64,000 bases of DNA from Comamonadaceae bacterium (GCA_027488255.1 JAIYBZ010000037.1:186001-250000), one strand, 5' to 3'. Counted from the stretch's first letter, positions 30,273-40,283 are shown. Numbers and translations: made by a program. Notes: generated by a model from the letters alone, not told the origin.

Positions 30273-30938
30273 TTACCAACGCGCGCCAAAGGTCTGCCGC
30301 AGTTCATCCAAATCACTCGCCTTCAGCGGCGCAGCGCCGGGCTGCAGCAGCATCAGCCGAGCGGTTTCTTCTAACTCTTCCAGCGTGGCCATGGCCGCTT
30401 GCGGGCTGTCGTGCCAGACATTGGGGCCCAAGCGCGGCAGCATCACGGCGCGGATCGGGGTGCCTTGCGCGGCGTGTTGTCGAATCAGCGCGGCCACCTC
30501 TTTGGCGGCATCAGGGCTGCCGGGGCGGTGGTAGCGGAGCAGCGGCACATGGCCCACTTTCATGACAAAGTAAGGCGTGATGGGCGGCAGCAATTCGGGG
30601 CCATGCGCTTGCAAGCTGAGCGCCACGCAATGCGTGCTGTGGGTGTGGATCACGCAGCGGGTGTCGGTGTCGTGCTCGCAGGCGGCTGAATAAATTTGCC
30701 GATGCAAAGCCAAGGTTTTGCTGGCTTTGTCGCCACTGATCTGTTGGCCCTGCAAGTCCAGTTTAGCCAGACTTTCGGCTTGCAAAAAGCCCAGGCAGGC
30801 ATCGGTGGGCGTGATCAAAAAACCATCGTCCAGCCGCACGCTGATGTTGCCCGCTGTGGCGTGCACATAGCCGCGCTCAAACAGGCTGCGGCCGACACGG
30901 CAAATTTCTTCACGGGCTTGGTGTTCGGTCAGGTTCAT
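30273..30938 (-). CDS. otnC: 3-oxo-tetronate 4-phosphate decarboxylase (class II aldolase/adducin)
   Basis: EEICRVGRSLFERGYVHATAGNISVRLDDGFLITPTDACLG...VIHTHSTHCVALS. Confidence 0.9.
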   Translation of the reverse strand: MNLTEHQAREEICRVGRSLFERGYVHATAGNISVRLDDGFLITPTDACLGFLQAESLAKLDLQGQQISGDKASKTLALHRQIYSAACEHDTDTRCVIHTHSTHCVALSLQAHGPELLPPITPYFVMKVGHVPLLRYHRPGSPDAAKEVAALIRQHAAQGTPIRAVMLPRLGPNVWHDSPQAAMATLEELEETARLMLLQPGAAPLKASDLDELRQTFGARW

Positions 30939-32203
30939 GCCATCACTTTAAAGGCTTTGGTGAAAAAATCTTCGCTGCCAAAGTTGCCCGATTTCAGCGC
31001 AATGTGCACGCCACCCGATGCGGTGGGGGCGTAACACCAAGGCACGCCAGGATCGATCTGGGGGCCAATTTGCAATTGCAGCAGCGACAGCGCTTGCACG
31101 CACGCGCCCGAGGTCTCGCCGCCGGCCACCACCAACTGTTGCACCCCTAAAGCAACCAAGCCACGCGCCACTTCGGCCAGGGCGTGTTCAACCAACGCAC
31201 CGGCTTGCGCCACGCCCAGTTGGTCTTGCACTTGCTTGACCGATGCAGGCTCGGCCGTGGAATACACCAGCACCGGACCCTCTTTCAGGTGCGGTGCAGC
31301 CCAGGCCAACACCTGCTGCACCACCGAGGCTGTTTGCCCCTGCATCAGGCTCGTGGGATCGATCGAGCGGGCGGGCCGACCGCTGGCAATGAAGTGCGCC
31401 ACTTGGGCATTGGTGGCCACCGAGCAACTGCCCGAGACCACCGCTTGCAAGCCCTTGGCGGGGGGCAATTGGCTGGCTTGCGCTGAGGGCGACAAGCCAA
31501 AATTGGCCGGCAGCCCAATCGCCACGCCCGAACCGGCGGTGACCAAGGGCAGGTCTTGCAAAGCGGGTCCGAGCCGGTGCAGGTCGGCGTTGCTGGTGGC
31601 ATCCACCACCGCCACCCCCACGCCCTCGGCGCGCAGTGCTTGGATGCGTGCTTCAATCGCCGGTGGCCCTTGGCTCACGGTGGTGTGGTCGATCAAACCG
31701 ACCTTGCGCCGTGTCTGGGCTTGCATCACGCGCACCAAGTTCGAATCGGTCATGGGCGTGAGCGGGTGGTTTTGCATGCCGCTTTCGTGCAACAGCACGG
31801 GGCCTGCAAAAAGATAGCCCTTGAAAACGGTGCGACCGTTGTCAGGAAAAGCCGGCGTGGCGATGGTGAAGTCGGTGCCCAAGGCGTCCATCAGCGCTTC
31901 GGTCACCGGGCCGATATTGCCTTCGGGTGTGCTGTCAAAGGTTGAGCAATATTTGAAATAAATTTGTGTGGCCCCTTGCGCTTGCAGCCACTGGAGGGCG
32001 TTGAGCGATTGCTCAATCGCTTCCGCGGGCGCGATGGTGCGCGACTTCAGCGCCACCACCACGGCATCGACCTCGGCGGCCAAGGGCGCATCGGGGACCC
32101 CAATGGTTTGCACCACCCGCATGCCCGCGCGCACCAAGTTGTTGGCCAGGTCGGTGGCGCCTGTGAAGTCGTCGGCAATGCAACCGAGTTTCAAAGCGCT
32201 CAT
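30935..32203 (-). CDS. otnK: 3-oxo-tetronate kinase (four-carbon acid sugar kinase)
   Basis: MSALKLGCIADDFTGATDLANNLVRAGMRVVQTIG...GGETSGACVQAL. Confidence 0.92.
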   Translation of the reverse strand: MSALKLGCIADDFTGATDLANNLVRAGMRVVQTIGVPDAPLAAEVDAVVVALKSRTIAPAEAIEQSLNALQWLQAQGATQIYFKYCSTFDSTPEGNIGPVTEALMDALGTDFTIATPAFPDNGRTVFKGYLFAGPVLLHESGMQNHPLTPMTDSNLVRVMQAQTRRKVGLIDHTTVSQGPPAIEARIQALRAEGVGVAVVDATSNADLHRLGPALQDLPLVTAGSGVAIGLPANFGLSPSAQASQLPPAKGLQAVVSGSCSVATNAQVAHFIASGRPARSIDPTSLMQGQTASVVQQVLAWAAPHLKEGPVLVYSTAEPASVKQVQDQLGVAQAGALVEHALAEVARGLVALGVQQLVVAGGETSGACVQALSLLQLQIGPQIDPGVPWCYAPTASGGVHIALKSGNFGSEDFFTKAFKVMA

Positions 32204-33099
32204 GCATTCCCCTTGGGCAGTTCAATGCCCGGAAAGATTTTGATGACCGCGCTGTCGTCTTCTTTGGCAAAGCCGGCGGTGCTGGCTTGCATGAACATTT
32301 GGTGGGCCGTGCTCGACAGTGGCAGCGGAAACTTGCTGGCGCGGGCCATGTCCAACACGATGCCCAAATCTTTCACAAAAATATCCACCGCCGACAAGGG
32401 CGTGTAGTCGGCCGCCAGCACATGGGCCATGCGGTTTTCAAACATCCAGCTGTTGCCCGCGCTGTGTGTGATGACTTCGTACAAGGCCGCAGGGTCCACG
32501 CCCTCACGCAGGCCCAGCGCCATGGCCTCGGCCGCAGCGGCGATGTGCACGCCCGCCAGCAACTGGTTGATGATTTTCACTTTGCTGCCCGCTCCAGCGC
32601 TGTCGCCCAGCTTGTAGACCTTGGCGGCCATGGCGTTCAAAAAAGACTCGGCCAAGGCATAAGCCTCGGGCTTGCCGGCGGTCATCATGGTCATCTGGCC
32701 GCTGGCCGCTTTGGCGGCGCCGCCCGAAATCGGCGCATCGATGTAGCGCAAACCCATCGACTCTAGGCGCGACTCCAGCGCCACCGACCAATTGGGATCA
32801 ACGGTGGAGCACATCACAAACACACTGCCCGGCTTCATGCTGGCGGCGCAACCCGGCGTCTGGCCATCGCCAAACAAAACGCTCTCGGTTTGCGCGGCGT
32901 TCACCACCACCGAGATCACCACATCACAGGCCGCACCCAGCGAGGCCAGCGTGTCGTGCGCCACGCCACCGTCTTTGGCAAAGGCGGCGGCCACATCGCG
33001 GCGCACATCAAACACCTGCACCTTGTGCCCGGCGCGGCGCAACGACTGCGCCATGCCCGAGCCCATCGCGCCCAAGCCAATCAATCCCACTGTGCTCAT
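32200..33099 (-). CDS. ltnD: L-threonate dehydrogenase (beta-hydroxyacid dehydrogenase family)
   Basis: TVGLIGLGAMGSGMAQSLRRAGHKVQVFDV...YIDAPISGGAAKAASGQMTMM...GAGSKVKIINQLLAGVHIA. Confidence 0.9.
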   Translation of the reverse strand: MSTVGLIGLGAMGSGMAQSLRRAGHKVQVFDVRRDVAAAFAKDGGVAHDTLASLGAACDVVISVVVNAAQTESVLFGDGQTPGCAASMKPGSVFVMCSTVDPNWSVALESRLESMGLRYIDAPISGGAAKAASGQMTMMTAGKPEAYALAESFLNAMAAKVYKLGDSAGAGSKVKIINQLLAGVHIAAAAEAMALGLREGVDPAALYEVITHSAGNSWMFENRMAHVLAADYTPLSAVDIFVKDLGIVLDMARASKFPLPLSSTAHQMFMQASTAGFAKEDDSAVIKIFPGIELPKGNA

Positions 33100-33153
33100 G
33101 TTTTGTTCTCCATCAATCGCGCATGCCAAGCAGGGCTGCGCATGTGGCAAATC

Positions 33154-34128
33154 TCATTCCAAAGTGATCTTGGCGTAGGCCGCGACACGCTTCCATTGCG
33201 CGGTGTCGGCTTGCATAAAAGTGGCCATGCCTTGGGCATTCACCCAGGTTGGTTCGGCGCCCGCTTTTTGCATGGCCGACTTCACCTCGGCTTGGTTGGC
33301 CACACGCTCCAAGGCCTGCTCTAGCTTTTGTTGAATGGGCGCGGGCAAGCCGGCGGGGGCCGCCAAGCCAAACCAAGCAAACACCTGATAGCCCTTGACG
33401 CCGGCTTCTTCCATGGTGGGCACGTTGGGCAAAACGCTGCTGCGCTGCGGTGTGGTGACCGCCAGCGCCTTGAGCTTGCCGCTGTTGATCAAGCCCAAAG
33501 CCGACGGCAAGTTGTCAAACATCAGGTTGACTTCATCGGCCATCACGGCGGTCAGCCCCGCCGCCGCACCGCGGTAAGGAATGTGGGTGACAAACAAGCC
33601 GGACTGGCTTTTGTACAGCTCGGCACTCAGGTGCAAGGACGTGCCCTGCCCGTTGGAGGCGTAATTGAGTTGGCCGGGTTTGGCCTTGATGCGCGCTGTC
33701 AAATCGGCCACAGACTGGATGCCCGAACTCGGGTTCACCACCAGCACATTGGGCACCCGACCGAGCAGGCCCACGGGGGCGATTTGCTCGGGTTTGTAGG
33801 GCAACTTGGCATACAGCGCAGGACTGATCGTGAGGGGCGGCGAAGCCATCAACAGGGTGTAACCATCGGCGGCAGCGCGCGCGGCTTCAGCGGCCCCCAA
33901 GTTGCCGCCTGCCCCGGGTTTGTTGTCAATAACGATCGACTGGCCCAGCTCTTGCGCCAGTTTGGGGGCAACCAAGCGGGCCATGTTGTCGACCAGACCA
34001 CCGGGCGGAAAAGGCACCACCAGTTTGATTGGGCGTGCCGGCCAAGTTTGCGCCGCAACGGGCGTTGTCAAGACGGGCGTGGCCGCCACCACAAGGGTGG
34101 CCAAGGTGATCCAGTGTCTGCGCTGCAT
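33154..34128 (-). CDS. Bug-family tripartite tricarboxylate transporter substrate-binding protein
   Basis: Signal peptide; WPARPIKLVVPFPPGGLVDNMARLVAPKLAQELGQSIVIDNKPGAGGNLG. Confidence 0.92.
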   Translation of the reverse strand: MQRRHWITLATLVVAATPVLTTPVAAQTWPARPIKLVVPFPPGGLVDNMARLVAPKLAQELGQSIVIDNKPGAGGNLGAAEAARAAADGYTLLMASPPLTISPALYAKLPYKPEQIAPVGLLGRVPNVLVVNPSSGIQSVADLTARIKAKPGQLNYASNGQGTSLHLSAELYKSQSGLFVTHIPYRGAAAGLTAVMADEVNLMFDNLPSALGLINSGKLKALAVTTPQRSSVLPNVPTMEEAGVKGYQVFAWFGLAAPAGLPAPIQQKLEQALERVANQAEVKSAMQKAGAEPTWVNAQGMATFMQADTAQWKRVAAYAKITLE

Positions 34129-34212
34129 GGGGGCTCCTGATGATTGATCAGGTCATCATACAAATTTTGACCGACCTTCACATCAGGGTGAACACGGGGC
34201 ACCAGCCCTCGC

Positions 34213-34998
34213 TCAGTGAAAGGTGTACCCGTCCATGGCAATCACATGGTCACTGATGCCCCTGAAAAATGGCACGGCTTGCGCGCCCTCGCCGGCTGAG
34301 CCCATGGCTGTAAATAAGGGCAACAGGTGTTCATCCGTGGGGTGCGCGCTTTGGCCCGCAGCTTGTTGGCGGTAGGCCAATAGGCCGGACACATCGTTTT
34401 GTGTCAGATGGTCGTGAATCCAGTCTGCAAAGGTCTGCACATAAGCCGGTGTGCCGCCGCCTTGCATGCTGACGCGCATGAAATCTCGCAAGTTGTGCGT
34501 GATGTTGCCCGAAGCAATGACCCACACCCCCTGCTGAGAAAGCCCGCTCAGGGCTTGGCCCACGCGGTAGGCGTGGTCGGGCCCCAGGTGGCTTTGCACC
34601 GACAGGGGCACCACCGGAATACCCGCTTCGGGAAACATCTGACGCAAAGGGATCCAAGCCCCGTGGTCGAGTCCGCGCGTTGGGTCTTGTGCCATCGGCA
34701 AGCCGGCTTGTTGCAGCGCTTGGACGACCTCGGCCGCCACATCGGGGCTGCCCGGCGCCGGGTACTGCATGTCATACAGACGCGGGTCAAAGCCACCAAA
34801 GTCGTGAATCGTTTCGGGCTGAGTGGCAAAGCCCACGGTCGGTATGGCGGTTTCCCAGTGCGGACTGACCACCACAATGGCCCGGGGTTTTCCCATCTGG
34901 CCGGCCACTTGGCGCATCGCCGCGCCGGCCGCACCGGGGTGCAAAGCGAACATGGGTGAGCCGTGAGGGACAAAAAGAACGGGACGCAAAGAAGTCAT
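34213..34998 (-). CDS. LigB/DODA-type extradiol ring-cleavage dioxygenase (YgiD-like)
   Basis: LFVPHGSPMFALHPGAAG...IVVVSPHWETAIPTVGF...PVVPLSVQSHLGPDHAYRVGQAL...WVIASGNITHNL. Confidence 0.9.
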   Translation of the reverse strand: MTSLRPVLFVPHGSPMFALHPGAAGAAMRQVAGQMGKPRAIVVVSPHWETAIPTVGFATQPETIHDFGGFDPRLYDMQYPAPGSPDVAAEVVQALQQAGLPMAQDPTRGLDHGAWIPLRQMFPEAGIPVVPLSVQSHLGPDHAYRVGQALSGLSQQGVWVIASGNITHNLRDFMRVSMQGGGTPAYVQTFADWIHDHLTQNDVSGLLAYRQQAAGQSAHPTDEHLLPLFTAMGSAGEGAQAVPFFRGISDHVIAMDGYTFH

Positions 34999-35072
34999 TG
35001 CAGGAGAGGAAAAAGTAAGACCGGTCAGGTCAGTCAAGTGGGTCGAGCAAGATGAACAGCGTTGAAGCAAAA

Positions 35073-35140
35073 GCGCTGAAAGGACAGTGCTGAAGGAACA
35101 GTGCTGAAAGAACAGTGCTGAAAGAACAGTGCTGAAGAAG
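35073..35140. repeat. 14-bp minisatellite (about 4.9 copies)
   Basis: GCGCTGAAAGGACA-GTGCTGAAGGAACA-GTGCTGAAAGAACA-GTGCTGAAAGAACA-GTGCTGAAGAAG. Confidence 0.93.
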
Positions 35141-35240
35141 CCTTGATTGTCGCGGGCTTGACCGCTGATTGCACAAAGTACGACACAATTTACAGAATGC
35201 ACAGCCCTTTTTTCTGTGCCCTTCGCTTGGAAGACCTGCC

Positions 35241-36677
35241 ATGACCTACCCCCACACCCGACTCTTCATCAACGGCGAATGGTGCGATGCCGAAAGCGGC
35301 CGCACCTTGCCCGTCTTCAATCCCGCAACAGGCCTTGAGATTGGCCGCTTGGCCCACGCCGGAGTGCCTGACCTCGAGCGAGCCGCCCAAGCCGCACAAA
35401 AAGGCTTTGAGTTGTGGCGTGACACGCCCGCCAATGAACGCAGCGCGATCATGCGCAAAGCCGCGGCGCTGATGCGCGAGCGCGCGCCGCAAATTGCCGA
35501 GTTGTTGACCCAAGAGCAAGGCAAGCCTTTGGCAGAAGCCAAGGTGGAGGCGATGTCGGCCGCCGACATCATCGAATGGTTTGCCGAGGAAGGTCGGCGT
35601 GTTTATGGCCGCATCGTGCCGCCGCGCAACATTCAAGTGCAGCAACAAGTGCTCAAGTTGCCGGTGGGTCCTGTGGCCGCTTTCACACCGTGGAACTTCC
35701 CGATCAACCAAGCGGTTCGCAAAATGTCCGCCGCCTTGGCCACGGGGTGCTCCATCATCGTCAAGGCCCCCGAAGAAACTCCGGCGGCACCCGCCGAGTT
35801 GATCCGCGCCTTTCATGATGCAGGCGTGCCTGCGGGCGTCATTGGGCTGGTCTATGGCACACCGGCCGAAATTTCGAACTACCTGATTGCGCATCCCTTG
35901 ATTCGCAAAATCACCTTCACCGGGTCCACGCCAGTGGGCAAGCAATTGGCGGCCTTGGCGGGGCAGCACATGAAGCGTGTGACCATGGAGTTGGGCGGCC
36001 ACGCGCCGGTGATCTTGGCCGAAGATGCCGACATTGGACTGGCCTTGAAAACCGCCGGTGCGGCCAAGTTTCGCAATGCCGGTCAAGTTTGCATTTCGCC
36101 CACGCGCTTTTTGGTGCACCACACTTTGGCCGAAGAATTTGCACAGCGTTTTGCCGAGCAAGCGCAAGCCTTGAAGGTGGGCGATGGCCTGAGCGCTGGT
36201 GTTCAGATGGGGCCGTTGGCCAACGAGCGGCGCTTGCAAGCCATGCAGGCCATCGTGCAAGACGCGCGGGCCAAAGGCGCCAAAGTGTTGACGGGTGGCG
36301 AGCGCATGGGCACGCAAGGCAATTTCTTTGCACCCACTGTGTTGTCGCATGTGCCGCTGAACGCCGATGTGTTCACGCACGAGCCCTTTGGCCCGATTGC
36401 AGCGGTGCGCAGTTTTGAAAACATCGAAGATGCGATTGCCGAAGCCAACCGCCTGCCGTTTGGTCTGGCCGGTTATGCCTTCACCAACGCCATGAAGACC
36501 CTGCATCTGTTGAGCCAACGTCTCGATGTCGGCATGTTGTGGGTCAACCAACCTGCAGCGCCGTGGCCTGAGTTGCCTTTTGGCGGCATGAAAGATTCGG
36601 GCTATGGCTCTGAGGGCGGCCCAGAGGCTTTAGAGGCTTACTTGAACAGCAAAACGGTGTCGGTGTTCAACGCCTGA
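35241..36677 (+). CDS. NAD(P)-dependent succinate-semialdehyde dehydrogenase family ALDH
   Basis: [34 protein letters not shown]...[19 protein letters not shown]...[14 protein letters not shown]. Confidence 0.92.
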   Translation: MTYPHTRLFINGEWCDAESGRTLPVFNPATGLEIGRLAHAGVPDLERAAQAAQKGFELWRDTPANERSAIMRKAAALMRERAPQIAELLTQEQGKPLAEAKVEAMSAADIIEWFAEEGRRVYGRIVPPRNIQVQQQVLKLPVGPVAAFTPWNFPINQAVRKMSAALATGCSIIVKAPEETPAAPAELIRAFHDAGVPAGVIGLVYGTPAEISNYLIAHPLIRKITFTGSTPVGKQLAALAGQHMKRVTMELGGHAPVILAEDADIGLALKTAGAAKFRNAGQVCISPTRFLVHHTLAEEFAQRFAEQAQALKVGDGLSAGVQMGPLANERRLQAMQAIVQDARAKGAKVLTGGERMGTQGNFFAPTVLSHVPLNADVFTHEPFGPIAAVRSFENIEDAIAEANRLPFGLAGYAFTNAMKTLHLLSQRLDVGMLWVNQPAAPWPELPFGGMKDSGYGSEGGPEALEAYLNSKTVSVFNA

Positions 36678-36769
36678 TGAGGCTCTGGCCCTAGGCCAAA
36701 GGCCAAAGGCCTTGGGTCTTGGAGCTTGGGTCTTTTAACCAGTGCCGTGTTGCTCAGGTCTTTGGGGTT

Positions 36770-37318
36770 TCAGGGTCGGCTGAGTTCCAGGCGCGAGAGG
36801 TCAAAGCCTGCGCTGGCCAATTGGCCTCGGAGTTGTTGCAAGGTGGCATCCGGCAATTGCGGGGTGCGCGACAAGATCCACAAATACTCGCGTTGCGGTT
36901 CGCTCACCACCACCCATTGGTAGTTCGGGTCTAGCTCAATGATCCAGTAATTCCCCCACAGCAGGGGAATGAACGACAACCATTCGGGTGCAAAGCGCAC
37001 TTGCAATCGTGGCGATGTGGGGCCGCCTATTTGGCGCGCCGCCCCCAGCGCTTCGCTCCATTCGCCTTTGTCGGTTTTGCAGCGGTTCAGCACTTGCACT
37101 TGGCCATTGGCTTGCAGACTGTAGATGGCCTGGGTGCTGCTGACGCATTTTTTTTGAAACCAGTTGGGGTATTTGGCGATCTCGTACCACGTGCCCATGT
37201 AGCGCGCGACATCGACGGCGGGCACCGTGGTGAGGGGTGGCGGTGCCGCTGGGGTTTGGGCCCATGCCGTTGATGCGCCCCAGCAAAAGCCGAGCAGCAG
37301 AATAAAAGTCTTGATCAT
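36770..37318 (-). CDS. Lipocalin family protein (Blc-like)
   Basis: Signal peptide; VPAVDVARYMGTWYEIAKYPNWFQKKCVSSTQAIYSL...YWIIELDPNYQWVVVSEPQREYLWILSRTP. Confidence 0.92.
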   Translation of the reverse strand: MIKTFILLLGFCWGASTAWAQTPAAPPPLTTVPAVDVARYMGTWYEIAKYPNWFQKKCVSSTQAIYSLQANGQVQVLNRCKTDKGEWSEALGAARQIGGPTSPRLQVRFAPEWLSFIPLLWGNYWIIELDPNYQWVVVSEPQREYLWILSRTPQLPDATLQQLRGQLASAGFDLSRLELSRP

Positions 37319-37380
37319 GGGGTGTCTCGGGTTGTGGCGTGTGAATGGGCGCTGCCCGTGAGGGTACAGGTTTGTCGCTG

Positions 37381-38154
37381 TCAGTGTTGTAAACCCTTGA
37401 CCAAGGGTTGCGCCAGGCGCTCGCCTTCTTGCTGCCAAAAGTCGGGGGGCGCGCCCTGAATGCGGCGAATGGCGTTGCCCATGTGCGCCGCCGCCGCGTG
37501 CCGCGCCGCCTCGACATCGCCCGCTTGCACGGCGTGCAAGATGGCTTGGTGTTCGGTCTGCACTTCGGCCGCAAAGTCCATGCGGCGGGCCTCGTTGGCG
37601 CGGGTCACTTGCGTGGCGCCATGCAAAAACTGGCCCAAATATTCGAGCGTCTGAATCAAAAAGGGGTTGCGCGCGGCATCTGCAATGGCCCGGTGAAACT
37701 TCACATCTTCCGCCACGCCATTGCTGCCCGCTTTCACCGCGGTGTCCAGCGCCTTGACGGCATTTTTGATGGCCCGGATATCGCTGGCCGTGCGGCGTTG
37801 CGCGGCCAAGGCGGCCACTTCGGCTTCGAGTGCGCGGCGCACCTCCACCATTTGGATCACGGCCTCTTGCGATGCCGCATGCCGCGATTCAAAGTTGAGT
37901 GGGGCAAAGGGCAGTTTTGCGTTGACAAACACGCCGCTGCCCTGACGCGAGTCGACCAAGCCCAAGGATTTCAGTCGCGACACCGCTTCACGCACCACCG
38001 TGCGACTGACCTGAAACTGCGTCACCAATCGGGCCTCGGTGGGCAATTTGTCGCCGGGCAACAGCCGGCCTTGTTTGATCTCGGCGGTCAGTTGCTCGGC
38101 CACTTGGTCAGACAAGCGCGCGCCACTCGAAACGGGGGTGAAATGTTGGACCAT
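37381..38154 (-). CDS. FadR/GntR-family transcriptional regulator
   Basis: LLPGDKLPTEARLVTQFQVSRTVVREAVSRLKSLGLVDSRQGSGVFV plus FCD domain. Confidence 0.9.
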   Translation of the reverse strand: MVQHFTPVSSGARLSDQVAEQLTAEIKQGRLLPGDKLPTEARLVTQFQVSRTVVREAVSRLKSLGLVDSRQGSGVFVNAKLPFAPLNFESRHAASQEAVIQMVEVRRALEAEVAALAAQRRTASDIRAIKNAVKALDTAVKAGSNGVAEDVKFHRAIADAARNPFLIQTLEYLGQFLHGATQVTRANEARRMDFAAEVQTEHQAILHAVQAGDVEAARHAAAAHMGNAIRRIQGAPPDFWQQEGERLAQPLVKGLQH

Positions 38155-38297
38155 AAAGTTGTCATACAAAAGACAGGCTTTGAGCATACACAAAAGGCAA
38201 TGCGCACGTAAAATTACGCATAGGTAAATTCATTTATCTATAGTAAATTACGCTTTGTCGCACCGACCGGTGCTTTTCTCATGGCCGGAGACCACGC

Positions 38298-40016
38298 ATG
38301 GGTGCCTATATCAACCCCATTTATCCCTACAAGTCGCCTGCCGACTTGATGTCCACGCCGCCACAGCGCAAGCCTTTGATCGTGATTGGCGCTGGCCCCG
38401 TGGGCTTGGCGGCCGCCATCGATGCGCGACTGCAAGGCCTCGACGTGTTGGTGTTGGACGATGACAAAACCGTCTCGGTCGGCTCGCGTGCGGTGTGCTA
38501 CGCCAAACGCTCGCTCGAGATATTGGACCGTTTGGGCATCGCCGAGCAAGCGTGCCAGATGGGCGTGAGCTGGAACATTGGCCGCACGTTTTTAGAGCAA
38601 GACGAGGTGTACCAGTTCAACCTGGTGCCCGATGCGGGGCACAAGCGCCCGGGCATGATCAATTTGCAGCAGTACCACGTGGAAGAAATGCTGATCGCCC
38701 GCGCCTTGTCCCTGGGCGCCGATATCCGCTGGCAACACAAAGTCACCGCCGTCACGCCGGCCGAGACGCACGCCAGCCTGCGGGTTGAAACGCCCGACGG
38801 CACTTTTGACATTGAAGCCAATTGGCTGGTGGTGGCCGATGGCGCGCGCAGTCCCGTGCGGCGGCATTTGGGTTTGGACATCGAGGGCCGTGTGTTTCAA
38901 GACCGCTTTTTGATTGCCGATGTGATCATGAAAGCCGACTACCCTGCCGAGCGGTGGTTTTGGTTTGACCCGCCCTTTCACCCCAACCAAAGCGTGTTGC
39001 TGCACAAGCAAAGCAACAACGTGTGGCGCATCGACTTTCAGCTGGGTTGGGATGCCGATCCTGAGGAAGAAAAGAAGCCCGAGAAAGTCATCCCGCGCCT
39101 GCAAGCCATGCTCGGAGACGATCGTCCCTTTGAGTTGGAGTGGGTCAGCATTTACACCTTTCAGTGCCGCCGCATGACCGATTTTCGGCATGGGCGCGTG
39201 CTGTTTGTGGGCGATGCGGCGCATCAGGTGTCGCCCTTTGGCGCGCGCGGCGCCAACTCGGGCTTTCAAGATGCCGACGACCTGATGTGGAAATTGGCCT
39301 TGGTGATCCAAGGCCGGGCGCATGAAAGATTGCTCGACAGTTATGCGCTGGATCGGCAATTTGCAGCCGATGAAAACATCTTGAACTCGACGCGCTCGAC
39401 CGATTTCATCACGCCAAAAAGCCGCACCAGCAAAACTTTTCGCAACCAAGTGTTGGCGCTGGCCAAGCACCATCCCTTTGCCCGCAAATTGGTCAACTCG
39501 GGCCGCTTGTCGGTGCCCTCGTTTTTGACGCAGTCGGTGCTCAACACGCCCGACACCGAGGTCTTTCAGGGCCAGATGGTGCCGGGCGCGCCGATGGACG
39601 ACGCCCCTGTGCAGCTGATGCGAGAGCAAGAGCAAGAGCAAGGGCAAGGGCAAGGGCAAGGGCAAGGGCAAGGGCAAGGCGGTTGGTTGCTTGACCACAT
39701 GGGCCAGGGTTTTCAGGCCTTGCTGTTTGTCGATGCCGCTCCCTCGGCAGAGATGCTGGCCACATTGCAAGCCCTGCAACAAGGCCCTGTGCCGGTGCAC
39801 ACCACGTTGGTGTCTTCTCACGCCTTGGTCGTGCCGGGATGGCCGGTCTTGGTGGACACCGAAGGGCGCATGGCCCAACGGTACGACGGCCAAGCAGGCA
39901 CCACCTATTTGGTGCGACCAGACCAACATGTGGTGGCGCGCTGGCGCCGATTCGATGGCCCGCTGTTGCAGGCCGCGTTGCAACGCGCCATTGGCGGTCA
40001 TGCGCCCGCGCATTGA
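38298..40016 (+). CDS. FAD-dependent aromatic hydroxylase/monooxygenase (MhpA/PheA-like)
   Basis: PLIVIGAGPVGLAAAIDARLQGLDVLVLDDD...GRVLFVGDAAHQVSPFGARGANSGFQDADDLMWKL. Confidence 0.9.
   Translation: MGAYINPIYPYKSPADLMSTPPQRKPLIVIGAGPVGLAAAIDARLQGLDVLVLDDDKTVSVGSRAVCYAKRSLEILDRLGIAEQACQMGVSWNIGRTFLEQDEVYQFNLVPDAGHKRPGMINLQQYHVEEMLIARALSLGADIRWQHKVTAVTPAETHASLRVETPDGTFDIEANWLVVADGARSPVRRHLGLDIEGRVFQDRFLIADVIMKADYPAERWFWFDPPFHPNQSVLLHKQSNNVWRIDFQLGWDADPEEEKKPEKVIPRLQAMLGDDRPFELEWVSIYTFQCRRMTDFRHGRVLFVGDAAHQVSPFGARGANSGFQDADDLMWKLALVIQGRAHERLLDSYALDRQFAADENILNSTRSTDFITPKSRTSKTFRNQVLALAKHHPFARKLVNSGRLSVPSFLTQSVLNTPDTEVFQGQMVPGAPMDDAPVQLMREQEQEQGQGQGQGQGQGQGGWLLDHMGQGFQALLFVDAAPSAEMLATLQALQQGPVPVHTTLVSSHALVVPGWPVLVDTEGRMAQRYDGQAGTTYLVRPDQHVVARWRRFDGPLLQAALQRAIGGHAPAH
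39624..39677 (+). repeat. In-frame hexanucleotide repeat (GAGCAA)3(GGGCAA)6 encoding (EQ)3(GQ)6
   Basis: Direct reading; lies in the FAD-monooxygenase gene between catalytic region and C-terminal domain. Confidence 0.97.
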
Positions 40017-40034
40017 ACAGCAGCAAGGAATGAC

Positions 40035-40265
40035 ATGAGCACGGCATTGAAAACAGACCCCAACTTCCACGAAGCGGGGCGTCGCTTTTTCAGAGACTTT
40101 TCACCAGGTGACGAGTTTTATGACCACCTGATTGCCGCCCACAACGGCCTGAGTGACGAGCAAAGCGAAGCCCTCAACGCGCGCTTGATCTTGCTGTTGG
40201 CCAACCACATTGGCGACTTGAAAGTGTTGCGCGAAGCGCTGCAGGCGGCGCGCGCTGGAGGCTAA
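40035..40265 (+). CDS. DUF2783-like small protein, partner of FAD monooxygenase
   Basis: DEFYDHLIAAHNGLSDEQSEALNARLILLLANHIGDLKVLREAL; directly downstream of monooxygenase. Confidence 0.75.
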   Translation: MSTALKTDPNFHEAGRRFFRDFSPGDEFYDHLIAAHNGLSDEQSEALNARLILLLANHIGDLKVLREALQAARAGG

Positions 40266-40283
40266 GCAGCCGCCCCGGCGCGC

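Noticed and set aside
35073-35140. Short tandem repeats as a possible mini-CRISPR
   Set aside because: Units are contiguous 14-mers with no spacers; minisatellite
35190-36551. 453-aa antisense ORF to the ALDH gene
   Set aside because: Shadow ORF with His/Gln-rich composition
38592-40070. 492-aa antisense ORF to the FAD monooxygenase
   Set aside because: Shadow ORF; its Leu/Pro repeats are just the complement of the hexanucleotide array
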